A stretch of DNA of 64,000 bases from assembly GCA_038380435.1 (NCBI GenBank), contig JAWZYU010000020.1:40084307-40148306 (forward strand), written 5' to 3'. Each line of letters begins with the position of its first letter. Positions within the stretch are counted from its first letter, which is position 1. Source of the stretch: Ryuthela nishihirai (taxonomy: Eukaryota; Arthropoda; Arachnida; Araneae; Heptathelidae). Below the pieces are notes generated by a model. It was not told the origin of the DNA. It did not search any database and saw nothing but the letters and a program-made list of their open reading frames with translations. The position numbers and the translations under genes were made by a program. Below are positions 23,206 to 35,505 of this stretch, one piece after another.

Positions 23206-23344
23206 AAAAATTTAGAATGGATTAAGATCACTTTAAAAATATTTTTCCGTTTTTCTTCTTCTCTCTATTCCTAATTCTCTCTATATATAAAATGAGCGAT
23301 AGGTTTGTAGAAACTATCCCACTCTTTGGGGTGACATGCCGGAC

Positions 23345-23975
23345 TCATTCAGGCTTCCTATTTCTCTGTTCCAATCCAGTGTCGGTGTCTCCGTTGAGAT
23401 TTATCCCCTCCAACACCCCACTCTGCCATCAGTGAGAAAAGAGATACCGAATGGGCTTGGAAAGGCCCCCGTCCTTCGGATGAGACATTAAGCCATGGTC
23501 TGTGTAAAGGAGAGTCACGCCCTATGCATGCCAAAGATTACCTTGACTGGTGCTAAGAATGACCTTGACTGGTGCTAAGAATGACCTTGACTGGAGGCTA
23601 CCATCTGTCTGTCCAATCCTCCATATCCCTTTCCCTGCCCAACTCTGAGTAGTAACATGACTGAGAGTTCTGGGCCAATGTTAAAAGTATAGGGAAACCC
23701 ATGTTAATCTTACTCATGTCGTAGTTCCCATCGTCTGTCAATTTAAAACCAACACCTGGAATTACCGCTGGTCTTCTTTCGGAACCAGTCTCAGAGATGA
23801 TGACGCCAAACTTTGTCAAGTATTTAGTTCAAGATTAACATGGGTTTCCCTATACTTTAACATTGGCCCAGAACTCTCAGTAATAATACTACTACTCTGA
23901 ACCCTTGGAGTCCATGTGACCTGCCATTTAGCCCTTTAGCCGCAGAAAAAGGCAGCTAAGAGGGGTCAAATAACC
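23345..23975 (+). mobile_element. SINE-A, old copy split by MITE-S
   Basis: Diverged SINE-A at 23345-23660 and 23881-23975. It also carries a small internal expansion, TTGACTGGTGCTAAGAATGA repeated near 23545-23590. Confidence 0.75.
23661..23880. mobile_element. MITE-S, about 50-bp terminal inverted repeats
   Basis: CTGAGAGTTCTGGGCCAATG and about 30 further bases at the left are repeated almost exactly inverted at the right (one base shorter), around about 120 bp of unique sequence. No coding capacity. A related, smaller element is at 45961-46079. Confidence 0.85.
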
Positions 23976-24448
23976 CTTAAATGTTCCAGTAGAAGTGTAT
24001 TATGTCAAATAGCCGTGTCACAGTCAGCTGAATTACGATAATGGCCGAACAAACGGGGAACATAAAGTTTCTCTTAAACCTGGGCAAAAAAAAACCAAAT
24101 TGCTCTTTGTACGGAGACTTTATTACCTGGATATGTTTCCTTGTGTCTGTTTCCTGTTCCCAGGGCAGAAACGAAAAGCGAAAAGTCATCACTATGATGA
24201 CATTCAATCCATAAGGGCAGGAATGTCAAAGCAACTACGTAGCATTCCAGAACAATGCTCTCCAGTGCTGCTTCAAAGACTTTCAGGAACTCTGGTAACA
24301 GTGTATCGATGCAAGAGGTAAAAAATAATACACTTATGATAAGAGTTTTAAAAAAAATGCATTTTTAGGAGGGTGGGGTAGAAAAAGGGACTGTGCATAT
24401 GGCTTACCATACGTGAGCTAGACCTGACTACTGAAAATGTAGCAACTA

Positions 24449-24700
24449 CAGTCGGTCAAAAAAGTATCCGAACACTACGGTTGATTACAGAATTCAGAAA
24501 AAATATCTGGCAAAGATTTCTTTAGAAATTAGTGATCTGACAACCTTCGTGTCGTGACACGAAGAAATTAGTTGATCTGACAACCTTCGTGTCACGACAC
24601 GAAGGTTGCCAGATCACTAATTTCTAAAGAAATCGTTGCCGGATATTTTTTCTGAATTCTGTAATCAACCGTAGTGTTCGGATATTTTTTTGAGCGACTG
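24449..24700. mobile_element. MITE-P copy with enlarged centre
   Basis: TA at both edges (24447-24448 and 24701-24702). The palindrome centre carries an extra partial duplication of the GATCTGACAACCTTCGTGTC segment. Confidence 0.88.
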
Positions 24701-24704
24701 TACT

Positions 24705-25110
24705 TATTTTCTCTTTTGGCACACAATGAGCTAATTGGCCATGTCACAAGAGGACCCCCAAAGGCTCAGAGAAAGTCGGAAGGACATCCACTGAACAGCT
24801 TTTAGGAGACAGATGCAATCCTCCCAACAAGACAATCCAGCGTGTTATTTAACTTGCACATGGTATGACTCTCCTATATACGAGGCCACTCCTAAGGTTC
24901 AATCCGACTCAGGATGGCCTTTCCAGGCTTCTTGGTGAGAAAAAGCAAACATGTGTAACCATGGCTTAATGTCTTGTTGGGCTTAAAGGGAGTTTCTCAC
25001 TGAGGGAAGAGACAAGTTTAGCGGAGAGAAAAATCTAAACAGTTTGGAACTCGAACTTGTGAACTGCAGATTTCGATTCTGGTGCGTTGAACTTCTGGTG
25101 CTCTGGCCCT
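24705..25110 (-). mobile_element. SINE-A, old decayed copy
   Basis: Directly follows the MITE-P. Body landmarks (CAGCGTGTTATTTAACTTG, ACTCGAACTTGTGAACTGCA) are recognisable through many changes, with an insertion near 24950. Confidence 0.65.
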
Positions 25111-25264
25111 TAAATATGATTTTTCAAAGTAAATTTTTGAGTTGTGGAAGTCATGTATTATGGAGAATTACATATTACAAATAATTTGAAATTGATTGAT
25201 TATAAGATGAAGAAATAAAGTGAAGAGTCGTAGAAGGAAAGATCGATTTAGGGATGCTAAATCC

Positions 25265-26130
25265 AGTCTCTAGAGTAAAAACAAAATTTGAAAAACACAT
25301 TTATTTCATGCAATTATGAAGAGCATCATGCTGTACGGAGCGGAAACATGTCCGATAAATGAACGAATCCACATAAATTCCTTTCTCTGAAGATGGATTT
25401 TGTCAGCAATCGACAGATTAATCAAGTTGGAAAGGTTCAGAAATGAGAAAATTAAAGATTTAATGGAAGTTGAAAAGAATATTGGATATCCCATGATATG
25501 TACATATCAAACATGTGGAGGAAGGATGGGTTGTTTTACCTCTGAGCGGCACTTTTTTGCACACCATGGGCTAAATGGCCAGGTTACATGGACCCGAAGG
25601 CTCAGAGAAGGTTGGGGGAGGGGACCCACTGAAACAGCTGTTGGGAGACAGATGGTAGCCTCCCGTCAAGACCATCCAGCGTGTTCTTTAACGTGCACAG
25701 AGTATGACTCTCCCGCAAACGGGGCCACGGCTTTACGTACCATCCGACGGATGGCGGTCTTTCCAAGCCCAACAGTGTCCCCTACTGACCGCGGGCAATT
25801 TTGTGGAGATAAATCTCAACGCTGACCCAGCTGGGACTCGAACCTGGGAACTACAGATTACGAGCCTGGCGCGCTACCGACTGAGCCACCTCCGCCCCAT
25901 GGAGGAAGGAGGAATGCGTATAATGATTACATAGTGAAACCCTGAGGAAAGAAGAGTAAGAGGAAAGCCAAAGAAATCCTGGATGGAAGAGGAAGAATGC
26001 ATATCATGAGTCTGGAAAGAAACGCTGAGGGGAGAAAAGAGTAATAGGAAAGCCAAAGGAATCTGAGGGAGGAGAATAAAGAAAACAATGGAATAAAGAA
26101 ATTTAATTTTGAAGTTTGCGAAAACAGGAG
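25265..26130 (+). pseudogene. LINE C-terminal fossil, interrupted by SINE-A
   Basis: Frames give SIMLYGAETCPINERI, a degraded RWIL region, then DRLIKLERFRNEKIKDLMEV: the pattern of the segment after the RT domain in many LINEs (LLYGAETW ... DRxRNExI). Beyond the SINE, a basic segment compatible with the GR.K.RW end follows. Stops and frameshifts throughout; clade not assignable. Confidence 0.5.
25527..25899 (-). mobile_element. SINE-A, full-length
   Basis: 11-bp duplication TGGAGGAAGGA at 25516-25526 and 25900-25910; inserted in the LINE fossil. Confidence 0.95.
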
Positions 26131-27014
26131 TAGATGGGAAAGAAACATTTAATTTATTTACGATTTTGGGGTTGCTGAAAAGCTTGAATTATGGAGATTT
26201 CCGTATATATATAATTATATATAATTTTATGGCGTCATCTAGTAGCATTATTCAATGAAATCAACTCGTTGTCAAATGAGATGAGAAAACGTTCATTGAC
26301 AAATACCATATTTCCTTATAAGCAAGCACAGGATTCTGTTATTTTTGCAACATTACTTAAGCTATACGTGACTCGTAGATTTTTGCTCAGAAAGTGATGG
26401 AATTTTTCAACGATACGCGATTTTCTTGACGTTGAAACAAAGTAGCACAGTGAAATCCGTTCTTATCTGGGAGTTACCAGAAAAGCCCAACCTCGGGAGC
26501 GTTATCTCAGGAGTTCTTATCCAGACAATTACCGTCTTTCCAGAGGTTAGTTTTATCAGATGCTGCTGCCAAATCTCATCTTCCATGAACTCTTCAGAGC
26601 TGAGAGAATTTGGAAGAGGTATTCTGGTTATAAACTGCTCCCACCAAACACAGACGAATGCGACTTGGCAGGTGGCTACTCTAGAACGCCAAAACTTGCT
26701 CTCTGCACAATGTTCGAACTTTTGTTCAAATCCGTCACAAGCTGAGACACGTCCGCTGCAATCACGTGCTTTTTTGGCGCTTTGCCTGACCTCTGAGACG
26801 TAAAAGCCTCCACCCGGCAGTTGATAGCTGATGTAGGAGTGTCATGTCGAATTTCTCTCAGAAACTAGGGAGCATGAAATCCCCAAAATTCTAGTTCTCT
26901 TTTTGTCGGAAGAGAGAAAAAAATAATAGAAATGAAAATATAAGTTTTTTTTTTCTTAAATATCAGCCTTACTACAAATGTGTATATTATCTAGTGAGGC
27001 ATTACGAAAGGTTT
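26131..27014. other. Intron, no gene supported
   Basis: A 125-codon + frame at 26426-26803 has no domain, and neither frame there connects in phase to the CUB exons. Treated as non-coding. Confidence 0.4.
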
Positions 27015-27027
27015 ATCCATTATTGAA

Positions 27028-27415
27028 GGGACGGGAGTGGCTCAGTCGGTAGCGCGCAAGGCTCGTAATCTGTAGTTCCCAGGTTCGGGTCCCAGCTGGG
27101 TCAGCGTTGAGATTTATCTCCGCAAAATTCCCCGCCCTGCCCACGGTCAGTAGGGGACACCGATGGGCTTGGAAAGGCCGCCGCCCGTCGGATGGGACGT
27201 TAAGCCGTGGCCCCGTGTGTGGGAGAGCCATACCCTGTGCACCTTAAAGAACACGCTGGATGGCCTTGACGGGAGGCTACCATCTGTCTCCCAACAGCTG
27301 TTCCAGTGGGTCTCCTCCCCCAACCTTCTCTGAGCCTTTGGGGTCCATGTGACCTGGCCATTTAGCCCATGGTGTGCAAAAAAGTGCCGCTCAGAGGTAA
27401 AACAACCCAACCCAA
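27028..27415 (+). mobile_element. SINE-A, full-length
   Basis: 13-bp duplication with one mismatch, ATCCATTATTGAA at 27015-27027 and ATCTATTATTGAA at 27416-27428. Confidence 0.94.
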
Positions 27416-28040
27416 ATCTATTATTGAAAATGACAAGTATGTTTCTCGGGTGTCGTTACTACCTTGATGGAACCAAATTTTCGTAGTATGGTAAAGTTTT
27501 AATGTTCTTTGCCTGATAATTTACATTAGTTGAAAAACAAAATACAAGCTTTTGACGCATGTATGATCCCGCTCTGAGACTTGTATTCCTTTATATGAAT
27601 GTTAATTAACATTGAATGGTAAATTTTTTTCGGAATCTATAGCATATTTATAACATATATTTTCTAAGGAACAGGAGTTCTTTAGGAAATATACAGGTAC
27701 TGGACAGAAAAACGGAAACAATTGCATATTTTCTCAATAGAAAATCACATTCGGAGCTCATTAACTCCTTCATTATGATTTTCAATGAAAAATACGTCTA
27801 AAGATAAATTAAAGATCTAAATCTATCTAAATCTCGATTTTTAAACAATATTCGCTCAATATTTAAAGAGTTATAAACGCTGCAATATTTAACACTATAC
27901 AAAACATTGATTCCAAAATTTAATTAAAGTTTTAAAACAGGTTAAGAGCACAGCACCGGATACAAATATAGTTTAAAATCGAGATTCAGATAGAATTGAT
28001 TGAGATCTTTATTTTATCTTCAGGCATATTGTTATCAATT

Positions 28041-28735
28041 TAACGGATGGAAATTGAGCGTGAGTTCAAAAATAGTATTTAAAAATTATAATTCTAAAAT
28101 AATGTGATTTATTACAAAAGTATGAATGAAAGCATTTATATAAACTCAACTAACATAAATCTATATCAGTAAGAAAATAAATCTTCAGAAGAACTTAACA
28201 CCTTACTATTATTCCTACAAAGAGTTGTTTCCTCTATAATTCTTACTATCTACACTGAAGGCATAAAATAAGTCTTTTTACATCATTTAATAAGTGGCAC
28301 AATCATATTTATGAACAAACCTGCAATCTATCGAGAATAACCTTACCAATTCCTAAACAACTAAATAACTATACACCAAATGTCTTCTTTCTAAGGTTTT
28401 AGTCATCAAATACTCCAAAACTGCATCTAAGTATACTGGTTTCTTAGAACCAATTCCTTTCAGATGTTGATCACCACGCTTCAAACGATGAATTCTTCTT
28501 TTCCTTTACTAGTTTACTAACACGATCACACTAATGAACTTATTTAAATTCCCGCGGACACACCAATTAGAAACATTTCTTCTTTATACTATAGTGCACA
28601 GACTAAAACAACTACGTTTTCCTTCACACAAATTCTTCCTCATTACAACTCTCTTATTCCTTATTTTTTTTTAAGTTCGTTCAAAGTGGTTGGTGACGTA
28701 ATTCTCACGCTGTAACACATGCGAGCATCAAATCA
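28041..28735. other. TIR-element interior, no gene recognised
   Basis: AT-rich, with no frame of note, running from the left end of the TIR element to the LINE 3' tail. Confidence 0.4.
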
Positions 28736-31062
28736 TCATCATCATCATCATCATCCTCAAGCATCCATGGGCTACGGAGATCAAACCAGACTGTGCAATT
28801 TAGTTCTCCAAGCAAGTCTGTCCTGAGCTACATCTACTGCATCTGGCCACTGCACACCAATTCTAACAAGGTCCTGTTTGACATTGTCTGTCCACCGCAT
28901 CCTAGGTCTCCCCTTCTTTCTGAGGCCTTTAGGCACACTGTTCATAACCCTATTCGCCAATCTATAATTATTCATACGGGCAACATGGCCAAACCAACGG
29001 AGTCTCTCTCTGCACAATATGCTGCTTAAATGAGGTTGCAAACTCCTTTGCCTAACCTCATCATTAGTTACAAAGTTGAACCACCTAATGCCCAAGATAC
29101 TGCGTAAGCATCTGGAATCAAAAGCATCTAGTTTCCTGTTATCTTGTTTACAAAGTGTCCAAGTTTCACTACCATAACTAACCCTAGAAAGAACCAAACT
29201 ATTATACAGTCTAATTTTAGTCTTTAGGTGTATACGCCTATTTCTCCACACTCTCCATAGGTTCTTAAAAGTCCCGGCAGCAATCCCTATTCATCTGTTA
29301 ATCACATGCCGCACATCACCATTATCTGTTACATAGCTCCCAAGATAATTAAACTGTGACACCTGCTCAAGACTGCAACCATTCAGATTAACTGAATCAC
29401 AGCCTGCCTGACCAATTTTCATCACTTTAGTTTTCTCTCTGTTTATAACCAAACCTACTCTACTACCAGTCTCATCAACAACTCGAATGAAAGAGTTCAT
29501 CTCATCAACATCATTTGCCAAACGGGCTAAATCATCAGCATAATCTAAATCAGAAATTTTCGTATCTCCAGTCCATTTAAGGCCAAAATCTTTCCCTTGA
29601 AGTGAATTTCGCATAACATAATCAATAACCAAGCTAAAGAGAAAAGGAGACAAAATGCACCCTTGTCGAACACCAGAAGTAACGCTAAACCAATTGCTAC
29701 AAGACTTACCGACTCTCACACATGATTCAGTGTTATTATATAGAGCTTTCATTATGTTAACTAACTTGCCTGCTATACCATATGATCTCACAATCAACCA
29801 CAAATTATGACGATCAACAGAGTCGAAAGCTTTTTTGAAATCAACAAAGCTAGCAACCAAAGGTTTCTGAAACTCTAAATATTTCTCAAGAATCTGCCTA
29901 AGTGAAAATATCTGATCCACACATCCCCTACCACTTCTGAATCCACATTTCTCATCACGCAATTGACTGTCAACCAGATTCTAAATTCTATTAAGCACAA
30001 TCATGCAAAGAACTTTCCCTGGAACAGAGAGAAGGCTGATACCCCTATACTTATCACAACAACTGCGATCACCTTTTTTGAAACTAGGGATAATAATACT
30101 CTAGTAAAATCCTTAGGAACCATGCCGTTATCATAAAAGATATTCAAAATTTCAGTCATTCAAATGGTAACTGAAACATTCCCAGCTCTAAGCATTTCCA
30201 TAGTAATTTCATCGACCCCTGGGAATTTATGAAGTTTAAGTATAGAAATAGCCAAAATAACATCAGATTCTGTTATAGGGCCAACATTAAAGCCACCATT
30301 ACATCTATCATCATTGCAAACAATGGAAGTAGAACTAACCACATTGTTTAGAACATCACAGAAATGCTCAGCCTACCTACCCATGACAGAATCCTCACCT
30401 TCTATAACCTTACCTTGTTTATCCTTCAATCCTTGTAGACCTGTCCGTTTTCTACCACACAAAACATTAACTATCCGGTACAGCTCTCTGCTGTTGTGCT
30501 GTCTAACTGCTTCCTCGGCTTTCCTTCACACGTTTATTAAGCTCTCTGTAATGCTTTTTATTAGGACTAGTAGGGTATTGATTAAGGACATTCCTGCAAT
30601 TTTCTTTCTTTCTGAAATAAACTCAACTGCCTTATCACTCAAATAATTCTGTCTCCTCTTCTCCTTTTTTCCTAAAAGAGTACTGTTAGTGTCCAAAAAA
30701 GCCTGTTTAAAATGGTCCCATTCTTCCTCAACTTCAGTAGTAAGCATACCATGACTGTCATAATGACTAAGTAACCTATCATGGTAAGCTTTGGCTATTA
30801 CTGGGTCTTTCAGAGCTTCAGTATTAAAGTAAATTTTTTAACCCTAGCACAACACTTTTTAAGTTTAAGTTGCAAGACACTTTTAACAAGGTAATGGTCA
30901 GATCCAATTTCAGCTCCCCTATATGACCTGGTATTCCTAACAGAACTAGCCATTTGCTGTTAATTAATATATAATCAATCATATTCTTATGCACCCCATC
31001 AGGTGAAACTCATGTGTACTTATTAACATCTAATCACAAGTTCATTGTAGCACGTTCTTCTG
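28736..31062 (-). pseudogene. RTE-type LINE, 5'-truncated, endonuclease end to 3' tail
   Basis: On the minus strand: the end of an endonuclease domain with SPDGVHKNMIDYI (31000-30960), a linker with WDHFKQAFLDTN, then an RT domain. RT landmarks are LKLHKFPGVDEITMEML, FKKGDRSCCDKYRGISLL, CGFRSGRGCVDQIF, FVDFKKAFDSV, GVRQGCILSPFLFSL and the catalytic YADD, then NYLGSYV. The C-terminal part has SYGSETWTLCK, RWFGHVARM and GRPRMRWTDNVKQDLV. The two longest intact frames are 29291-29962 and 28781-29251. It ends in a short 3' region and a GAT repeat (plus strand ATC, about 28730-28755), not poly(A), as RTE elements do. At least one frameshift (about 30100-29960) and several stops kill it. The 5' part, including most of the endonuclease, is absent. 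Confidence 0.88.
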
Positions 31063-31393
31063 TCGTAACAATATTTTTCATTAAAAATCGTATTGAAGAA
31101 GTTGTTGCGTTCTGAATGTGATTTGTCTATTGAGATAACATGGAACTATTGCCATATATCTGTCCAGTACCTGTAGGATATTCAAGCATTGAAGGGGGAT
31201 ATAACCCTCCTTCCCCTTGGGTACGCCATGTATTGTGAATCTAATACTTCTTTGTAGCAGATTAAATATTTAAAATTGTATTTCGCAAGATCTTTTCATG
31301 CATGATTGTAAGTGAAAGGTGTTCGGTTTGTCCAAGCATTCATCCATTGCTTTTAAAGCTGTCTAACTTAGAACGGTAACCAGCAGAATAGAA

Positions 31394-31779
31394 TTTTGGG
31401 TTGTTTTACCTCTGAGAGGCACTTTTTTGCAACCATGGGCTAAATGGCCAGGTCACATGGACCCCGAAGGCTCAGAGAAGGTTGGGGGAGGAGACCCACT
31501 GGAACAGCTGTTGGGAGACAGATGGTAGCCTCCCGTCAAGGCCATCCAGCGTGTTCTTTAACGTGCACAGGGTATGGCTCTCCCGCACACGGGGCCACGG
31601 CTTAACGTCCCATCCGACGGACGGCGGCTTTTCCGAGCCCACCGGTGTCCCCTACTGACCGTGGGCAGGGCGGGTAATTTTGCGGAGAAAAATCTCAACG
31701 CTGACCCAGCTGGGACTCGAACCTGGGAACTACAGATTACGAGCCTGGCGCGCTACCGACTGAACCACCCCCACCCCAG
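31394..31779 (-). mobile_element. SINE-A, full-length
   Basis: Perfect 13-bp duplication CAGCAGAATAGAA at 31381-31393 and 31780-31792; 174 bp upstream of the first CUB exon. Confidence 0.95.
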
Positions 31780-31965
31780 CAGCAGAATAGAAGCTGGAGC
31801 ATTTACCAACAGTATTCTCAATCAAATGAATTCATCTCAAATATCCATCGAACATTTCATCTTCACGTTGTCGGTTCTTTCAGTTCTTGAGGTTTTTTTT
31901 GTCGTAATATGTTTGCTTATTTAGCAACTAACTATAAAGAGACGAATCTGTTTCAAACTTTTCAG

Positions 31966-32126
31966 ACCTTGAAGAAGAAAACGGGAATGCTGAGGAAGCA
32001 TGTCAGCACCTTGGACAAGTGCTGAGGGGTCGTAGAGGTGTAATCACAAGTCCCGGGTATCAAAACTCGAAGAATTATCCTCCTAACGCTGGTTGTGTTT
32101 GGACATTTCTTGAAAATCAAACAAAG
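31966..32126 (+). CDS. CUB-LDLa gene, exon 2 (first half of CUB domain)
   Basis: Acceptor TTTTCAG at 31959-31965 and donor GTAAAT from 32127. Enters in phase 1 and leaves in phase 0, encoding residues 22-75. After an acidic linker (DLEEENGNAEE) the CUB domain begins: C34, then GVITSPGYQNSKNYPPNAGC with C65, then VWTF. GxIxSPxY..NYP...C.W is the standard first half of a CUB domain, with the first disulphide C34-C65. In the secretory pathway this domain typically binds protein partners. The other half is on the next exon. Confidence 0.9.
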
Positions 32127-32299
32127 GTAAATATCCGTTATGCGCATTAACTGAATTTTTAAAAAGGTTCTCGGTTTAAAGGTAAGTCTTTAAGAAAGTT
32201 CTCTTTCGATATCAGCAAATGTTTAAGAAGTTAATTAAAACCAAGTACCTCTATTCCTTATCAAATAGTTTTTAAAAGGTTTCTCAATCTTAAAGGAGG

Positions 32300-33340
32300 T
32301 CTTGTTCGTATTTTCCTAGACCTTTTCACTGAAGATCTCGATCATCTTTTCTTCTTAAGTCTTATCAGCGAAGATTTTAATGATCGTTCTTCATAAGCCT
32401 TTTAATTTAAGACTTTAATTTGTTTCCTAATAGTAATTATCATTTAAGATTTTAATGATTTTAATGATCGTTTCCTCATAAGCCTTATCATTCAAGATTT
32501 TAATGATCGTTTCCACATAAGCCTTATCATTCAACATTTTAATAATCGTTTCCTCACAGGCCTTATCAGTCAATATTTTAATGATCATTTCTCCATAAGT
32601 CTTATTAGTCACGATTTTAAATGGTCGTATCCACAAGGGACGGGGGTGGCTCAGTCGGTAGCGCGCCAGGCTCGTAATCTGTAGTTCCCAGGTTCGAGTC
32701 CCAGCTGGGTCACCGTTGAGATTTATCTCCGCAAAATTCCCCGCCCTGCCCACGGTCAGTAGGGGACACCGATGGGCTTGGAAAGGCCGCCATCCGTCGG
32801 ATGGGACTAAGCCGTTCCCAGTGCACGTTAAAGAACACGCTGGATGGCCTTGACGGGAGGCTACCATCTGTCTCCCAACAGCTGTTCCAGTGGGTCCCCT
32901 CTCCCAACCTTCTCTGAGCCTTCGGGGTCCTTGTAGCCTGGCCATTTAGCCCATGGTGTGCAAAAAAGTGCCGCTCAGAGGTAAAACAACCCAACCCAAC
33001 TCGTATCCACATAGGCCTTATCGATCAGGATTTTAACGATCATTTCCTCATAAGCCTTATCAATCACGATCTTAATTACAATTTCCTCAAAGGAATTATC
33101 AGTCATGATCTTTTCCTCATTACAATATATTAATTACCATTTCCTCATACGCCTTATCAGTAGAGATTTTAACGATCGTTTCCCCATAGACCTGCAAGGT
33201 TTGATAATTAACTGACAAGTGAATATTTAATTATTATTTCCTCATAGCCCTTATCACTGAAGATTTTAAATGATAGTTTCCTCATATTATGTGAATATCT
33301 TAATCACCGCATCTTCGAAGGCCTTGTTATTGAAGATCTC
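32300..33340. repeat. 39-bp minisatellite in intron 2, split by a SINE-A
   Basis: About 20 diverged repeats of a 38-39-bp unit containing GATTTTAATGATCGTTTCC and CATAAGCCTTATCA. A SINE-A sits in the middle. Confidence 0.8.
32636..33000 (+). mobile_element. SINE-A with a small internal deletion
   Basis: Perfect 11-bp duplication TCGTATCCACA at 32625-32635 and 33001-33011. Part of the segment GTGGCCCCGTGTGCGGGAGA is deleted. Confidence 0.95.
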
Positions 33341-34425
33341 CATTGGTTAGAAGTAACTCAGCAGTAGAATACCTAACGTATTAAAGGTTTAGCAAAAAAA
33401 TTGCTTTTCTGCTAAATTGAATGACTCATTAAACCAAATTTATGCAAAGTACGTGAATATGATCTTTCTGGTTTAAAAGTTGTATAAAGCGATATTGACT
33501 TCTTGCGGAAGATTGATCAACTTCCAAATTCTTTTCTATTTATGTTAAAATTTTCTCCATGCCTCTCTTATCAAGGAAACTAATGAAATGAAAGGAATTC
33601 GTTTATGTTTTATTAAATTTCCAGTCTGTTTCCCTTTTTAATCAAGTGTTTATGTTAATTCCTAACCTCGTTATCTCTGCAGAACCTCAGAAAGAGAAAA
33701 ATAGTTTTGCCTTGTTTACTTAGCCTCATTTGCATATAGCGTTTAATTAAATAAAACTTGACATTAATTAATTAAGTTAATTAAACGAGCTAATTACATG
33801 AGTTAATTAGTCACTATTTCGCACATGAAGTTTAAAATATTAAATTTTACATAAAAAGGAGTTTCTTAGCAGTAAAATCAAAATCTTCATGGAAACTTAC
33901 TCTGACATAAATAAAACTTTCCGAACTGTTTAGGAAAATACATTTTTGATCTGAAACTCTTTTGCTGTACTGTTTTTGTTATTCAACAGTTCAGGAAAAA
34001 AAAAAATTTTTTTATCCTCGCAACCGTGATAAAAAAAAAAAGCCTTTATAAAAACATGCAGCAAAGAAAATAAAATATTACTCAAACATTACTTCTGGTT
34101 TAGATGTAAATTTACACACAATAATTAAATGAGAAAAAAAATTAAACATTCGGCAGAGAAAAAGACAGCTGGTGTTCCCCCGAGACAACGCAAATCGATC
34201 GTAGAAATGGGGACAGTATGTTTTTATTTTGCTATCTTGTATGACAAGAAAGTACCCGTAAGGATAGGGGGTAGAGTCCATAACCCTCCCCCCCGAAATC
34301 TTGTCATCTTATACGAACTTCCAAAACTTGTCTACCTGCTTTGAAATCCAGAACAGGTGTTTTCGTAAAGTTTTAGCCCCATCTTATACGACCAAAACCG
34401 AAAATAGAATTTAAAACATGAACAA
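33341..34425. other. Intron 2, no gene recognised
   Basis: AT-rich with A runs (33990-34050) and TTAATTAA-rich sequence near 33720-33810. Short frames at 34078-34344 on both strands lack any domain. Confidence 0.45.
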
Positions 34426-34429
34426 TATG

Positions 34430-34545
34430 CCAAGTGGTTAGCGTGCTTGGCTAATGACCAAAGGGACCTGGGTTCAAGCCCCGTTAAGGCATGGATGTAT
34501 GTGTTGCCTTTCTTTGGGGGGGTCCTTTTTTTTTGTCTTCTTAAA
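34430..34545 (+). mobile_element. SINE-B, head only
   Basis: tRNA-like head and first part of the body, then degraded T-rich sequence. Confidence 0.75.
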
Positions 34546-35137
34546 GAAGAGATAAAGTGTTAACCAAGAGACAGGAAATGTGAACAACTAAGATTTCTTC
34601 CAATATGAAAACATACATAATTTATTATAGAAATTTTTATCCTCATATACAATGTTATATTTTAATGTTGTGTAACAGAAGCAATCGGAATAATTAACTG
34701 TTATAACACTAAAAAAATTTCGTCAGAATTCTGCATCATCTAATTCAACGAACATACTGAAAAAATTTTCGAAAAAAACAAAATTCTATAACTTCCAGAT
34801 CTCTCCAAATTAAAAATAGCATTACAGTGGAGTCGCATCACACGCGCATTTAACTTACGCGAATTCACCTGTGCGAGCTCGACAGAAAAATAATAATTTA
34901 AATAGTGCGAGAGATTCCGCTCGACATTCCACTCAATAAGCGACCCCCGGAGTGAGCGTGAGTTGAGAGACGTGAATCTGCTGTTCCCTCAGTCGAGCTC
35001 AGTCCCCGCGTGCCACTCATATTGTTAACATGTCGCCGCGCTGAGTGTGATTCTGATGCTTAAAGATACATATTTTTCGTACTATATGGCTCCTAAGCTC
35101 ACGCCAACTACATACTTATCTGGTGTCCAACCGCAGA

Positions 35138-35505
35138 AGGGGTGGCTCAGTCGGTAGCGCGCCAGGCTCGTAATCTGTAGTTCCCAGGTTCGAGTCCCAG
35201 CTGTGTCAGCGTTGAGATTTATCTCGCAAAAATTATCCGCCCTGCCCACGGTCAGTAGGGGACACCGATGGGCTTGGAAAGGCCGTCGGATGGGACGTTA
35301 AGACGTGGCCCCGTGTGCGGGAGAGCCATACCCTGTGCACGTTAAAGAACACACTGGATGACCTTGACGGGAGGCTACCATCTGTCTCCCAACAGCTGTT
35401 CCAGTGGGTCCCTTCCCCCAACCTTCTCTGAACCTTCGGGGTCCATTGTGACCTGGCCATTTAGCCATGGTGTGCAAAAAAGTGCCGCTCAGAGGTAAAA
35501 CAACC
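35138..35505 (+). mobile_element. SINE-A inside the pogo-like element
   Basis: Flanks carry an imperfect duplication, CCAACCGCAGA on the left and CCAAGCCGCAGA on the right. Small deletions in the body. Confidence 0.9.

Larger units (their letters stand above)
27694..31173. mobile_element. TA-flanked TIR element (Tc1/mariner-like) carrying an RTE LINE
   Basis: CAGGTACTGGACAG at 27694 is mirrored by CTGTCCAGTACCTG ending at 31173, with TA on both outer sides. Similarity continues inward for roughly 100 bp (AATAGAAAATCACATTC on the left against its diverged complement on the right). A second, inner inverted pair lies at about 27790-27855 and 27965-28035. No transposase was found; most of the interior is the LINE at 28736-31062. 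Sequence like its left end recurs at about 61760-62160. Confidence 0.7.

Noticed and set aside
24164..24317. Possible coding exon between exon 1 and the CUB exon (acceptor TTCCCAG, donor GTAAAA, entering in phase 1)
   Set aside because: It leaves in phase 2, whereas the CUB exon at 31966 needs phase 1, so including it gives a stop unless another unseen exon corrects the frame. Exon 1 joins the CUB exon directly in phase. The translation shows no known domain.
26426..26803. 125-codon + frame
   Set aside because: No domain, no phase-compatible splice sites with the CUB exons, and overlapping alternative frame; probably chance.
32427..32945. 172-codon minus frame, the longest SINE-derived frame
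   Set aside because: It is a read-through of SINE-A and the adjacent 39-bp minisatellite.
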